DNA of 64,000 nt, from contig NZ_JOID01000002.1 in assembly GCF_000719865.1 (NCBI RefSeq), forward strand, positions 124,001-188,000, read 5' to 3'. Made by a program: the position numbers and the translations under genes. The notes beneath the pieces are model-generated. The model saw only the letters and a program-made list of their open reading frames with translations. It was not told where the DNA came from and did no database searches. Shown in pieces: positions 26,049 through 33,585 of the stretch (the stretch's first letter is position 1; each line of letters opens with the position of its first letter). This DNA is from Streptomyces albus subsp. albus (lineage in GTDB: Bacteria > Actinomycetota > Actinomycetes > Streptomycetales > Streptomycetaceae).

Positions 26049-26684
26049 TCAGGGGAAAAGGTGACCCCGGTCCCAGACGCCCTCGGGCTTCGTCCTGTTG
26101 AAGACGAGCCGTTCGTGCAACCGGGACGGCCGGTCCGACCAGAACTCGATGGCGACGGGCCGTATCCGGTAGCCGGTCCAGTGTGGCGGCCGGGGTACGG
26201 CCCCCGTGCCGAAACGCGCGGTTTCGCGCCGGAACGCCTCCTCGAGTTCCGCGCGACCGGCCATCGGCTGGGACTGCCGGCTGGCCCAGGCACCGATCCT
26301 GCTTTCCCGGGGCCGGGACGCGAAGTAGGTGTCGGCCTCCGCCTCCGTGGCGAACTCGACCGGACCGCGGAAGCGGATCTGGCGGCGCACCGACTTCCAG
26401 TGCAGAGCGCCGGAGGCCTGCATGTTGGCGGCCAGTTCGGTCCCCTTGGCCGACTGGGTGTTGGTGAAGAAGACGAAGCCCTCGGGGCTGTGGTGTTTGA
26501 GCAGGACGATGCGGACGTCGGGCATCCCGTCGGCGTCCGCAGTCGCCAGGGCCATGGCGTTGGGGTCGTTGACCTCGGTGTCGGCGGCCTCGTCGAGCCA
26601 CTGGCGGAACAGGTCGAAGGGTTCGGTTTCCGGAGCCTGCCCGACCCGGGGTGCCGCAGGAGCGGCGCTGTGCTGGGACTGCAT
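26049..26684 (-). CDS. pdxH: Pyridoxamine 5'-phosphate oxidase (PdxH-like)
   Basis: The 211-residue protein shows the FMN-dependent split-barrel of PdxH. DPNAMALATADADGMPDVRI is followed by VLLKHHSPEGFVFFTNTQSA, QIRFRGPVEFA, SRIGAWASRQSQPM and the C-terminal PNP-oxidase dimerisation segment RIRPVAIEFWSDRPSRLHER, ending in the conserved W-(x)n-LFP (GHLFP). It oxidises PMP or PNP to PLP. Its presence between two PLP-fold proteins suggests local supply of PLP, or a re-purposed oxidase acting on a pathway intermediate. The start is ATG 26684. In-frame sequence up to 26891 has no homology and overlaps the decarboxylase gene. Confidence 0.9.
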   Translation of the reverse strand: MQSQHSAAPAAPRVGQAPETEPFDLFRQWLDEAADTEVNDPNAMALATADADGMPDVRIVLLKHHSPEGFVFFTNTQSAKGTELAANMQASGALHWKSVRRQIRFRGPVEFATEAEADTYFASRPRESRIGAWASRQSQPMAGRAELEEAFRRETARFGTGAVPRPPHWTGYRIRPVAIEFWSDRPSRLHERLVFNRTKPEGVWDRGHLFP

Positions 26685-26809
26685 GCGAATCTCCTTGTGG
26701 CGGCGGTGTGGCGGCGGTGGTGCCACGGTGCGGCGGCGGCCGACGGAGGACCGTGGCGGCGCGCCCGGCCGGTGCCCGGTGTTCAGGGAGCGCCGGGTGC
26801 CCGGTGGCT

Positions 26810-28087
26810 TCATGCCCCGTGCGTCGCGGCAGCCGGTTCCCTCAACGGCCGGGCCGGGAGTTCCCTCTTCTCCGCCAGGAGATTGCGCCACTTGTCGTGT
26901 TCGCCACCGGGCGAGGTGATCAGGTGGGGCGAGCCGTCGGCGGCCACCAGCACCTCGGCGGCCGGCGGAACGTTCAGGAACTCCATGTGCTGGGTGGCGC
27001 AGTAGGCGCCCACGTCGAGTATCGCCAGGTGGCCGTCGGCGCCGACGCCCTCGGGGACGAGGACGTCACCGGGGAGGATGTAGTCGTTACGCAGGATGGT
27101 GCGTCCGCGCAGGGCAGCGCTGGTGGTGACCGTGCTGGTGATCTCCTTCATGGAGGCGTCCAGGAAGGCGACGTTGTGGTTGCGGTCACGGAGCTGGGCC
27201 GACGGCATGAGCATGCGGCAGCCGTTCGTGACGAGGATGTTGGAGACCGGCGTGCTGATGACGTCGCGCTCCACGCTGAGCAGCAGGGCTCCGGTGTCGG
27301 CCAGGACGTCCCGGGCCGGCTCGAAAAGGAACTTCACGTGCTCCGGGATGTCCATCCGCTCGGCGGACTGCCGGATGCGGATGAAGTACTCCTGCCAGTC
27401 GAAGTGCTTCTCGGACTCCTCCCAGGCGTCATAGTCGAAGCCGTGTCCGCCGGCGAAGTTGACCGACTGGGCGGTGGGGAAGTGGCGCAGGTAGATGTCG
27501 AATACCTGCTCGACGATGCCGACCATGTCCTCCAGCGAGTTGCCGCTGCCGCAGTACACCTCCAGCCCTTCGAGATCGCGGCCGTACTGCTTGAGCAGTC
27601 GGACCAGCTCGTCGAGTTCGGCGTACTTGATTCCGGGCTTACCGGAATCAAGGCTGTCGATGCGGACGCTGATCGTCGGGGCGTTGGTCCGCAGCGCGTG
27701 GGCGACCTCGTCCAGACTGGCCAGGAAGACCGGGTGCCCGGTCGTGTCCCAGAAGTCGATCTCCTGGTCGGAGACATGGCCGGGGGAAACGATGAAACGG
27801 TCGAAACCGAAGCGGCGCAGGATGCGGTACTCGCTCGGCAACTGGACGAGCAGCCCTGTCCCCGGCATGTCTTTCAAGGGCTCCAGAACATGCGGATTGG
27901 AGTTCGGGAAAAACGGAATGTATAACTCGACCCGGCTGTCGAGGCCGCTTTCCACAGCCGCGGTCCTGATGCGGTCGAGGTTCTTTCGGAACTGCGCCTC
28001 GCTGTAAACGAAGACCGGCGTTCCGGCCTCCTCGGCGATGTGGGCGAGGTCGATGTTGTTGAGCCACGAATGAGTCAGTGCGGTCAT
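26810..28087 (-). CDS. LysA-fold decarboxylase homologue lacking the PLP lysine
   Basis: The 425-residue protein aligns over its whole length with fold III decarboxylases such as diaminopimelate decarboxylase. AGTPVFVYSEAQFRKNL opens the barrel; GGHGFDYD (213-220) is the glycine-loop counterpart, EPAR (256-259) the EPGR motif and ILDVGAYCATQHMEFLN the GAY segment. At the expected AxKAN site the sequence reads IPFFPNSN (57-64), so no lysine is available for a Schiff base. The CES motif is replaced by RND (333-335). It may be catalytically dead, lysine-independent or a binding protein. It is the first gene of the leftward cluster; the start is ATG 28087 behind GGAGGG. Confidence 0.82.
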   Translation of the reverse strand: MTALTHSWLNNIDLAHIAEEAGTPVFVYSEAQFRKNLDRIRTAAVESGLDSRVELYIPFFPNSNPHVLEPLKDMPGTGLLVQLPSEYRILRRFGFDRFIVSPGHVSDQEIDFWDTTGHPVFLASLDEVAHALRTNAPTISVRIDSLDSGKPGIKYAELDELVRLLKQYGRDLEGLEVYCGSGNSLEDMVGIVEQVFDIYLRHFPTAQSVNFAGGHGFDYDAWEESEKHFDWQEYFIRIRQSAERMDIPEHVKFLFEPARDVLADTGALLLSVERDVISTPVSNILVTNGCRMLMPSAQLRDRNHNVAFLDASMKEITSTVTTSAALRGRTILRNDYILPGDVLVPEGVGADGHLAILDVGAYCATQHMEFLNVPPAAEVLVAADGSPHLITSPGGEHDKWRNLLAEKRELPARPLREPAAATHGA

Positions 28088-28119
28088 GTGTGGACCCTCC
28101 ATGTCGCCCGCCAAGGCAT
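28084..28119 (-). CDS. Possible 11-codon leader peptide with two Trp codons
   Basis: Reading leftward from ATG 28119, the mini-ORF encodes MPWRATWRVHT and stops in an ATGA overlap with the decarboxylase start. Tryptophan makes up 2 of 11 residues, notable in front of an operon with trpD, trpC and trpF. Against a true attenuator, the Trp codons are not adjacent, there is no clear Shine-Dalgarno and no terminator-antiterminator pair is obvious. It is a candidate only. Confidence 0.2.
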   Translation of the reverse strand: MPWRATWRVHT

Positions 28120-28569
28120 GCGCGTACGGGACGCTGTCCACCGGATGAACGCCCGCTGACGGAACGGCGAAGCCGCCCCCGTTTACACGCACAGCCGAGT
28201 TGCGAGAGAAATCAGTGATGGGCTGGTGAAGCGGTCAAAGATTTACCAGCCGGTTTCTGCCGCCGCAAGCAGTGCTTGGGGGCGCGTGGCCGGATGTCGA
28301 CCACCGTGCGCCGGCCGTGCGCGGTGAAAGGCCTGGTGAGGGGCGGGTGCCGCAGAGAGCGGAAGTGGTGGGATATCGATTATGAATACCCGGTTCCGAT
28401 TCTCTGTCGGCCCTGTCTCAGAGAGTGGACACTTCTTGACGTTATTCGACGGAAGCTCTTTGCTTGCTTCTGCCGCCGGAGCGGCAAAAGCGGAAACCGG
28501 GAAACCGGTTGCCCGTGCCTGCCTTTCCGGTGTTGCCGGCCTGCTGCCTTCGGTGGTGGTGTCCGTCAT
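28088..28569. other. Regulatory gap upstream of the trp/PLP operon
   Basis: This 480-bp gap separates the leftward operon from the tRNA gene and has several A/T-richer patches. On the leftward strand TTGACC (about 28238-28233) and, 18 bases on, TGATTT form a candidate promoter, with the inverted repeat 28221-28251 around it. I found no supported gene; rightward ORFs from about 28276 are unconvincing. Confidence 0.5.
28221..28251. promoter_or_regulatory. Inverted repeat overlapping the candidate trp/PLP operon promoter
   Basis: GGCTGGT (28221-28227) and ACCAGCC (28245-28251) form seven-base arms, extending imperfectly to nine matches out of ten (GGCTGGTGAA / TTTACCAGCC). The repeat spans the leftward TTGACC box. 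It could be an operator for an unidentified regulator encoded elsewhere; no regulator gene lies in the operon. Confidence 0.45.
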
Positions 28570-28640
28570 GGCCGCGTGCCCGAGTGGTTAGGGAGCCGCC
28601 TGCAAAGCGGTTGACATCGGTTCGAATCCGGTCGCGGCCT
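28570..28640 (+). tRNA. tRNA-Cys (anticodon GCA)
   Basis: The 71-base gene folds into a standard cloverleaf. The acceptor stem is GGCCGCG (28570-28576) with CGCGGCC (28633-28639) and discriminator T. The anticodon loop CTGCAAA is closed by GCCGC/GCGGT, and the T arm is ATCGG-TTCGAAT-CCGGT. The anticodon GCA reads UGC/UGU cysteine codons. The 3' CCA is not encoded. Its layout resembles E. coli tRNA-Cys. Overlapping ORFs on both strands are spurious. Confidence 0.95.
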
Positions 28641-28789
28641 CGCGCAGAAGCCGGCCCGTCCCGTTCTCCCCTGTACCGGCGGGAGAACGGGACGGCCAGG
28701 ATGCGGACGGTTGAGCGGTTGACGCGGGGACGGCTGCGGGCTTGCCCGTGCCGCCTCCGCGGCGGCCCCCGGGGAATTCTCCGCGCGCT

Positions 28790-29794
28790 TCAGCGATAAA
28801 GGGCGGGCCGTGCCGCAAGGGTGACGGGCACGCGTCCCCCGCCGGACTGGGCCCGCACCGCGGCCTCGCAGACCGCGGCGGCCGCGTAGCCGTCCCAGGC
28901 GCTCGGGCCGGTGACGTCACCGCGGCGGGCCGCGTCCACCCACTGGCGCACCTCGCGGTCGTAGGCGTCCTCGAAGCGCACCACATAGTCCTGGGCGATC
29001 TCCCCGCCCCAGCGGCCCGCTGCCTGGGTCACCATGGCGTGCCCGTCGCCGATCCGCGCACTGCCCGCCTCGCACACGGCCTCGCACCGCACCTGATAGC
29101 CGAAACCGCAGTTGACGAAGATCTCCACATCGACCACCACACCGCCGTCCGTCTCGAACAGCACCAGCTGCGGCTCGCGCACCCCGCCGGAGCCGGGGCG
29201 GAGCACGGTCACCGCCGTGATCTCCTGCTCCAGCAGCCAGCGGGCGGCGTCGATCTCGTGCGCCACCGAGTCGGTGATCATCATCTGCTCGGTGAAGCCG
29301 GGCGGGCTGGCGACATTGCGGTGCCGGCAGTGCAGCATCCGCGGCCGGCCGAGCTCTCCCGCGGCGAGCAGTGCCTTGAGCCGCATGTACTCGGTGTCGT
29401 AACGGCGCATGAAGCCGACCTGCACCCGGCGCCGGCCGAGGGCGCTCTCGGCCCGCAGGACCCGCAGGGCGGAGGCGGCGTCCGGGGTGAGCGGCTTCTC
29501 GCAGAGCACCGGCAGGTCGTGTTCCAGGGCCGGCAGCAGTTGTTCCTCGTGGACCGGCCCCGGAGAGGCGATCAGCACCGCGCCGACGCCGTCGGAGGCC
29601 AGCGCGGCGGCCGGGTCGGTGTGGGCGGCGCAGCCGTCGATCCCGTCGGCGATCCGCTTGGCGCGCTCGGCGTCGGCATCGACGACGGCGGCGACCCGGG
29701 CGCCGCTGACGATCCGGTCCAGCCGCCGGATGTGGTCGGCGCCCATGCGTCCCGCGCCGATGACGGCGACGCCGAGTGTTTCCTGGTCAGTCAT
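28790..29794 (-). CDS. iolG: Inositol 2-dehydrogenase-like oxidoreductase
   Basis: The 334-residue Gfo/Idh/MocA protein has the Rossmann motif [18 protein letters not shown], the hallmark CEKPL near residue 98 and the catalytic segment [17 protein letters not shown], whose Asp/His pair matches the IolG pattern HDxD/H. The region [13 protein letters not shown] is also typical of myo-inositol and scyllo-inositol dehydrogenases. It would oxidise myo-inositol to 2-keto-myo-inositol (scyllo-inosose) with NAD+. The iolE-like gene lies 108 bases upstream on the same strand and iolCBD diverge from there, which supports the assignment. The start is ATG 29794 with GAAGGA upstream. Confidence 0.85.
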   Translation of the reverse strand: MTDQETLGVAVIGAGRMGADHIRRLDRIVSGARVAAVVDADAERAKRIADGIDGCAAHTDPAAALASDGVGAVLIASPGPVHEEQLLPALEHDLPVLCEKPLTPDAASALRVLRAESALGRRRVQVGFMRRYDTEYMRLKALLAAGELGRPRMLHCRHRNVASPPGFTEQMMITDSVAHEIDAARWLLEQEITAVTVLRPGSGGVREPQLVLFETDGGVVVDVEIFVNCGFGYQVRCEAVCEAGSARIGDGHAMVTQAAGRWGGEIAQDYVVRFEDAYDREVRQWVDAARRGDVTGPSAWDGYAAAAVCEAAVRAQSGGGRVPVTLAARPALYR

Positions 29795-29902
29795 GGGTGT
29801 CCGTGTCCTTCGCCGGTCCGGCCCGGGCGGGCCGGTCGTTCGGGTGCCCCGGAGGGCTGTGCCGCCGGGCTGCCGGGCCGCCCGGGCCGCCCGGCCGCCG
29901 GG

Positions 29903-30850
29903 CTACCGGGCCCCGCAGCTCCGCAGGAATCCGCGGGTCCGTTCCGCGATCGGGAAGGGACGGTCCGGCTCGCACGGGTACATGTCCTGCTCGACGATGG
30001 CGAAGAGGTCGACGCCGAGCCCCTGCGCGGCGTCCAGCACCGGTTCGAGCGCCGGCACTCCGCAGGGCGGCTCGCACATCACGCCCTGGGCCACCGCGGG
30101 CCCGAACGGCACGCCCTCCGCGACCACCCGGGCGAGGATCTCCGGGTCCACCTGCTTGAGGTGGAGATAGCCGATCCGCTCCCCGTAGGTCTTGATGAGC
30201 CGCACGCTGTCGCCGCCGCAGTAGGCGTAGTGGCCGGTGTCCAGGCAGAGCCGGACCAGGGCGGGGTCGGTGGCGTCGAGGAAGCGGGTGACGTTCTCCT
30301 CGCCGTCGATGTGGGTGTCGGCGTGCGGGTGGACGACGATCTCCAGGCCGTAGCGGTCGCGGACCTCGCGGCCCAGCCGCTCCATACCGGTGGTGAGATC
30401 CCGCCACTGAGCGGCGGTCAGCTCCCGGTCCTCGATGATCTCGGCGGTCTTGTCGTCCCGCCAGAAGGAGGGGATGACCACCAGGTGCCCGGCGCCCATC
30501 GCCCGGGTCAGCTCGGCGACTTGGGAGACATGGGTCCAGGTGGCGTCCCATACGGCCGCACCGCGGTGCAGCGAGGTGAAGACGGTGCCGGCGGAGACCC
30601 GCAGGCCGCGGCGTTGCGTCTCCTCGCGCAACCGGGCGGGGTCGGTGGGGAGATAGCCGTAGGGGCCGAGTTCGATCCAGGAGTAGCCGGCGTCCGCCAC
30701 CTCGTCGAGGAAGCGCCGCCACGGCACCTGCCGGTCGTCCTCGGGGAACCACACGCCCCAGGAGTCGGGGGCGGAGCCGATCCGGAGCCGGTCGAGGGAG
30801 ACGGGGGAGGAGGGGGAGGGCGCGGTGGGGGCGGGGGGTCCTGCGGTCAT
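29903..30850 (-). CDS. iolE: Inosose dehydratase/isomerase-like TIM barrel (IolE/IolI type)
   Basis: The 315-residue protein begins with SAPDSWGVWFPEDDRQVPWR, an IolE-type opening. It continues with GLEIVVHPHADTHIDGEENV (metal ligands), RLCLDTGHYAYCGGD (metal-binding Asp/His), GYLHLKQVDPEI and DLFAIVEQDMYPCEP (last Glu). In myo-inositol catabolism IolE dehydrates scyllo-inosose to a trihydroxycyclohexanedione, the IolD substrate; the related IolI epimerises inososes. The neighbouring iolD makes the dehydratase role more likely. The start is ATG 30850 behind GAGGAGAG; the N-terminal 20 residues are a Pro/Ser/Ala-rich extension. The longer frame to 30985 crosses the operator region and is rejected. 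Confidence 0.83.
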   Translation of the reverse strand: MTAGPPAPTAPSPSSPVSLDRLRIGSAPDSWGVWFPEDDRQVPWRRFLDEVADAGYSWIELGPYGYLPTDPARLREETQRRGLRVSAGTVFTSLHRGAAVWDATWTHVSQVAELTRAMGAGHLVVIPSFWRDDKTAEIIEDRELTAAQWRDLTTGMERLGREVRDRYGLEIVVHPHADTHIDGEENVTRFLDATDPALVRLCLDTGHYAYCGGDSVRLIKTYGERIGYLHLKQVDPEILARVVAEGVPFGPAVAQGVMCEPPCGVPALEPVLDAAQGLGVDLFAIVEQDMYPCEPDRPFPIAERTRGFLRSCGAR

Positions 30851-30982
30851 CTGACGGCTCTCCTCTCGTCGGTCACCGGTGACCGGAGAAGGCGGTGTCT
30901 CCCGTGTTGGCGGGACGGGGGAAGGGCAGGGATGCCCGGTAGCTTCCTGCCCGGCACGACCGGAGTCAATGCCAGGTCCGGA

Positions 30983-30996
30983 CATACGGACGTATG
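30983..30996. promoter_or_regulatory. Palindrome in the divergent iol promoter region
   Basis: CATACG and CGTATG are perfect arms around GA, midway between the divergent iolE-like and iolC genes. TTGAC-type -35 boxes lie on the leftward strand on both sides. It is a candidate operator for an inositol repressor encoded elsewhere, since no regulator gene lies within the locus. Confidence 0.5.
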
Positions 30997-31094
30997 GTCA
31001 ATACTCCGCCGGGCCGGTCAGCATGTCAGGACAGGGACAGGACGGGGCACGGTCCGCGCCCGTGAGGGACCCGCGCCGAGCGGAGGGGAACACC

Positions 31095-32384
31095 ATGCCG
31101 GAACGCACCGAGCCGGAGGCCACCGGCACGCCGCCCGGCCCGGGCGGCGGCCCGTATGAGCTGATCACCATGGGACGGACCGGGGTGGACCTGTACCCGC
31201 TGCAGAGCGGGGCCGGGCTGGCGGAGGTGGAGACCTTCGGGAAGTTCCTCGGCGGCTCGGCCGCCAATGTCGCGGTCGCGACCGCCCGGCTGGGCCGGCG
31301 CACCGCCCTCGTCAGCCGTACCGGAGCCGATCCGTTCGGGGCGTACATCCACCGCGCGCTGCGGGAGTTCGGGGTGGACGACCGGTGGGTGACGGCCGTG
31401 CCCCGGCTGCCGACCCCGGTGACCTTCTGCGAGATCTTCCCGCCGGACCACTTCCCGCTCTACTTCTACCGGCAGCCGAAGGCACCGGATCTGGAGATCG
31501 CGGCCGGTGAACTGGACCTCGACGCGATCCGGGCCGCACGGGTGTTCTGGATGACCGGTACCGGGCTGTGCGAGGAGCCGAGCCGTTCGGCGACGCTGGC
31601 GGCCCTGGAGGCCCGCTCCGGCTCCGGGGCCCCGGGCTCCGGAACCCCGGCCGCGCGCGGCGGGGCTTCGCCCCCACGTCCGGACGGCCCGGGGGCGGGT
31701 CCGGAGGAGGGGGCGCGCCCGGCGGCCCGCGACGCGGCCGGCTCGGCCCGGATCGCCGACGGTGCGGTGGGGACCGGCGACGGTGCGGCCGGGAAGGCCG
31801 CCGGCGCGGCGGGGCGGACCGATGGCACGGCCGGGGCGGCCGGCGGCACGGCCACCGTCTTCGACCTCGACTGGCGCCCCATGTTCTGGCCCGCTCCCGC
31901 CGGCGACCCCGTCGGCGAACCCCCCGGCGCGCCCCGTGGAGAGAGCCCCGTCGCACGGGCGGCCCGCGCGGCCGCCGCGCGCCCCCACTACGCACGGGCC
32001 CTGGCGCACGCCACCGTCGCCGTCGGCAATCTCGACGAGTGCGAGGTCGCCACCGGGTGGCGGGAGCCGAAGGACTGCGCCCGCGCGCTGCTCGACGCCG
32101 GAGTGGAACTCGCCGTCGTCAAACAGGGGCCGCGCGGTGTACTGGCGATGCACCGGGACGGCACGACGGCCGAGGTGCCCCCGGTGCCCGTGGAGGTGGT
32201 CAACGGCCTCGGCGCGGGCGACGCGTTCGGCGGCTCGCTCTGTCACGGACTGCTCGCCGGCTGGGACCTGGAGCGCACCATGCGCCACGCCAACGCGGCC
32301 GGTGCGATCGTCGCCTCCCGGCTGGCGTGCTCCGCGGCGATGCCGACGGCCGCCGAGGTCGAAGCGGCCCTCACCGGCTCATGA
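31095..32384 (+). CDS. iolC: 5-dehydro-2-deoxygluconokinase (PfkB family) with low-complexity insert
   Basis: The 429-residue PfkB kinase is longer than the usual roughly 330. ITMGRTGVDLYPLQSGAGLA and FGKFLGGSAANVAVATARLG are diagnostic of IolC, as are FFPPDHFPLYFYRQPKAPDL-like residues (here EIFPPDHFPLYFYRQPKAPD) and the catalytic NGLGAGDAFGGSL. It phosphorylates 5-dehydro-2-deoxygluconate. The excess length is an insert at about residues 174-253 (31614-31853) made almost only of Gly, Ala, Pro, Arg, Thr and Asp, after which the domain resumes at VFDLDWRPMFW. The insert keeps frame and probably forms a disordered loop. The start is ATG 31095 behind GGAGGGG. It is first in iolC-iolB-iolD. Confidence 0.9.
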   Translation: MPERTEPEATGTPPGPGGGPYELITMGRTGVDLYPLQSGAGLAEVETFGKFLGGSAANVAVATARLGRRTALVSRTGADPFGAYIHRALREFGVDDRWVTAVPRLPTPVTFCEIFPPDHFPLYFYRQPKAPDLEIAAGELDLDAIRAARVFWMTGTGLCEEPSRSATLAALEARSGSGAPGSGTPAARGGASPPRPDGPGAGPEEGARPAARDAAGSARIADGAVGTGDGAAGKAAGAAGRTDGTAGAAGGTATVFDLDWRPMFWPAPAGDPVGEPPGAPRGESPVARAARAAAARPHYARALAHATVAVGNLDECEVATGWREPKDCARALLDAGVELAVVKQGPRGVLAMHRDGTTAEVPPVPVEVVNGLGAGDAFGGSLCHGLLAGWDLERTMRHANAAGAIVASRLACSAAMPTAAEVEAALTGS

Positions 32385-32472
32385 CGGGCCCCGCGCACGG
32401 CGCCGCGTCCGAGGCCGCCCCGGGTGTTCCGGTGTTCCGGCCATTCCGACCGCTTTCTGGGGAGACTCAACC

Positions 32473-33435
32473 ATGACGCCCGATCACCCCGATGAGCCCG
32501 GGCAGCCGGGGATCTCCGGCCGCCCCCGTCTGCACCTCCCGGCCGGGAGCGCGGCCACCGGCCCGTATACGACCGCCGTCGGACCGGAGCGGGCCGGCTG
32601 GGACTTCGCCGGTCTGCGCGTGCTCGATCTGCCGCCGGGGGGTTCCCACGGGTTCGACGCGGGCGGCAGCGAGTGGATCGTGCTGCCGCTCAGCGGCGGC
32701 TGCACCGTCGAGATCCTCACCGTCACCCCGGACGGGGAGAGCTTCGACGAGACGTTCGAACTGCACGGCCGGGACAGCGTGTTCAGCGGTGTCACCGACT
32801 TCGCCTATGTGCCCCGCGAGTCCTGGGCGCGCATCACGACGCCGACCGGCGGCCGCTTCGCGCTGCCCGGTGCCCGCTGTGGACGCCGGCTGCCCGCCCG
32901 CTACGGACCGGCCTCCGGCGTCGGCGTCGAACTGCGCGGCAGCGGCGCCTGCTCGCGCCAGGTGAACAACTTCGCCGCCGCCGGTGCCTTCGAGGCCGAC
33001 AAGCTGATCGCGGTGGAGGTGCTGACCCCCGGGGGCAACTGGTCGTCCCATCCGCCGCACAAGCACGACGAACGACTGCCCGGCCGGGAGTCGGCGCTGG
33101 AGGAGATCTACTACTTCGAGATCGCCGCCGCGCCCGGTGGCACGCCCGGCTTCGGCTATCAGCGGGTCAGCCCGTCCGGGACCGGCCGGGACAGCGACCT
33201 CCTCGCCGAGGTCCGCGGCGGCGACACCGTGCTCATCCCGGACGGCTGGCACGGCCCGTCCATCGCGGCACCGGGGCATGACATGTACTACCTCAACGTT
33301 ATGGCGGGACCGGCCGAGGAGCGGGCCTGGCTGATCACCGACCACCCGGACCACGCCTGGGTCCGCGCCACCTGGCCCGAGCAGCCCGTCGACCGCCGGC
33401 TACCGCTCTACCGGTCCCCGGGGGCGCCGTCGTGA
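32473..33435 (+). CDS. iolB: 5-deoxy-glucuronate isomerase
   Basis: The 320-residue bicupin matches IolB. The N-terminal cupin holds EWIVLPLSGGCTVEI and GRDSVFSGVTDFAYVPRE, and the C-terminal cupin WSSHPPHKHDE (metal-binding histidines), ALEEIYYFEI (Glu) and DTVLIPDGWHGPSIAAPGHD. It isomerises 5-deoxy-D-glucuronate to 5-dehydro-2-deoxy-D-gluconate, the IolC substrate. The start is ATG 32473, 88 bases after iolC. The frame is open much further upstream, but only as a shadow of iolC. Confidence 0.93.
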   Translation: MTPDHPDEPGQPGISGRPRLHLPAGSAATGPYTTAVGPERAGWDFAGLRVLDLPPGGSHGFDAGGSEWIVLPLSGGCTVEILTVTPDGESFDETFELHGRDSVFSGVTDFAYVPRESWARITTPTGGRFALPGARCGRRLPARYGPASGVGVELRGSGACSRQVNNFAAAGAFEADKLIAVEVLTPGGNWSSHPPHKHDERLPGRESALEEIYYFEIAAAPGGTPGFGYQRVSPSGTGRDSDLLAEVRGGDTVLIPDGWHGPSIAAPGHDMYYLNVMAGPAEERAWLITDHPDHAWVRATWPEQPVDRRLPLYRSPGAPS

Positions 33436-33585
33436 GCGCCGCGGCGCACCGCACAGGAAGCGCCGTCAACGCCGGCCCCGCCACGGGAACGGCCGCGGGC
33501 CTCGGCTCCGCGCGCCCCGGGATCCCGGGCGCCCCCGCTGCCCGGACCTCGTATCCGCCCCCTCGTCGTCCCGAGGAGACCACTC

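Noticed and set aside
28243..28800. Short ORFs on both strands over the tRNA-Cys gene
   Set aside because: The region folds into a complete cloverleaf, and the overlapping peptides have no family resemblance.
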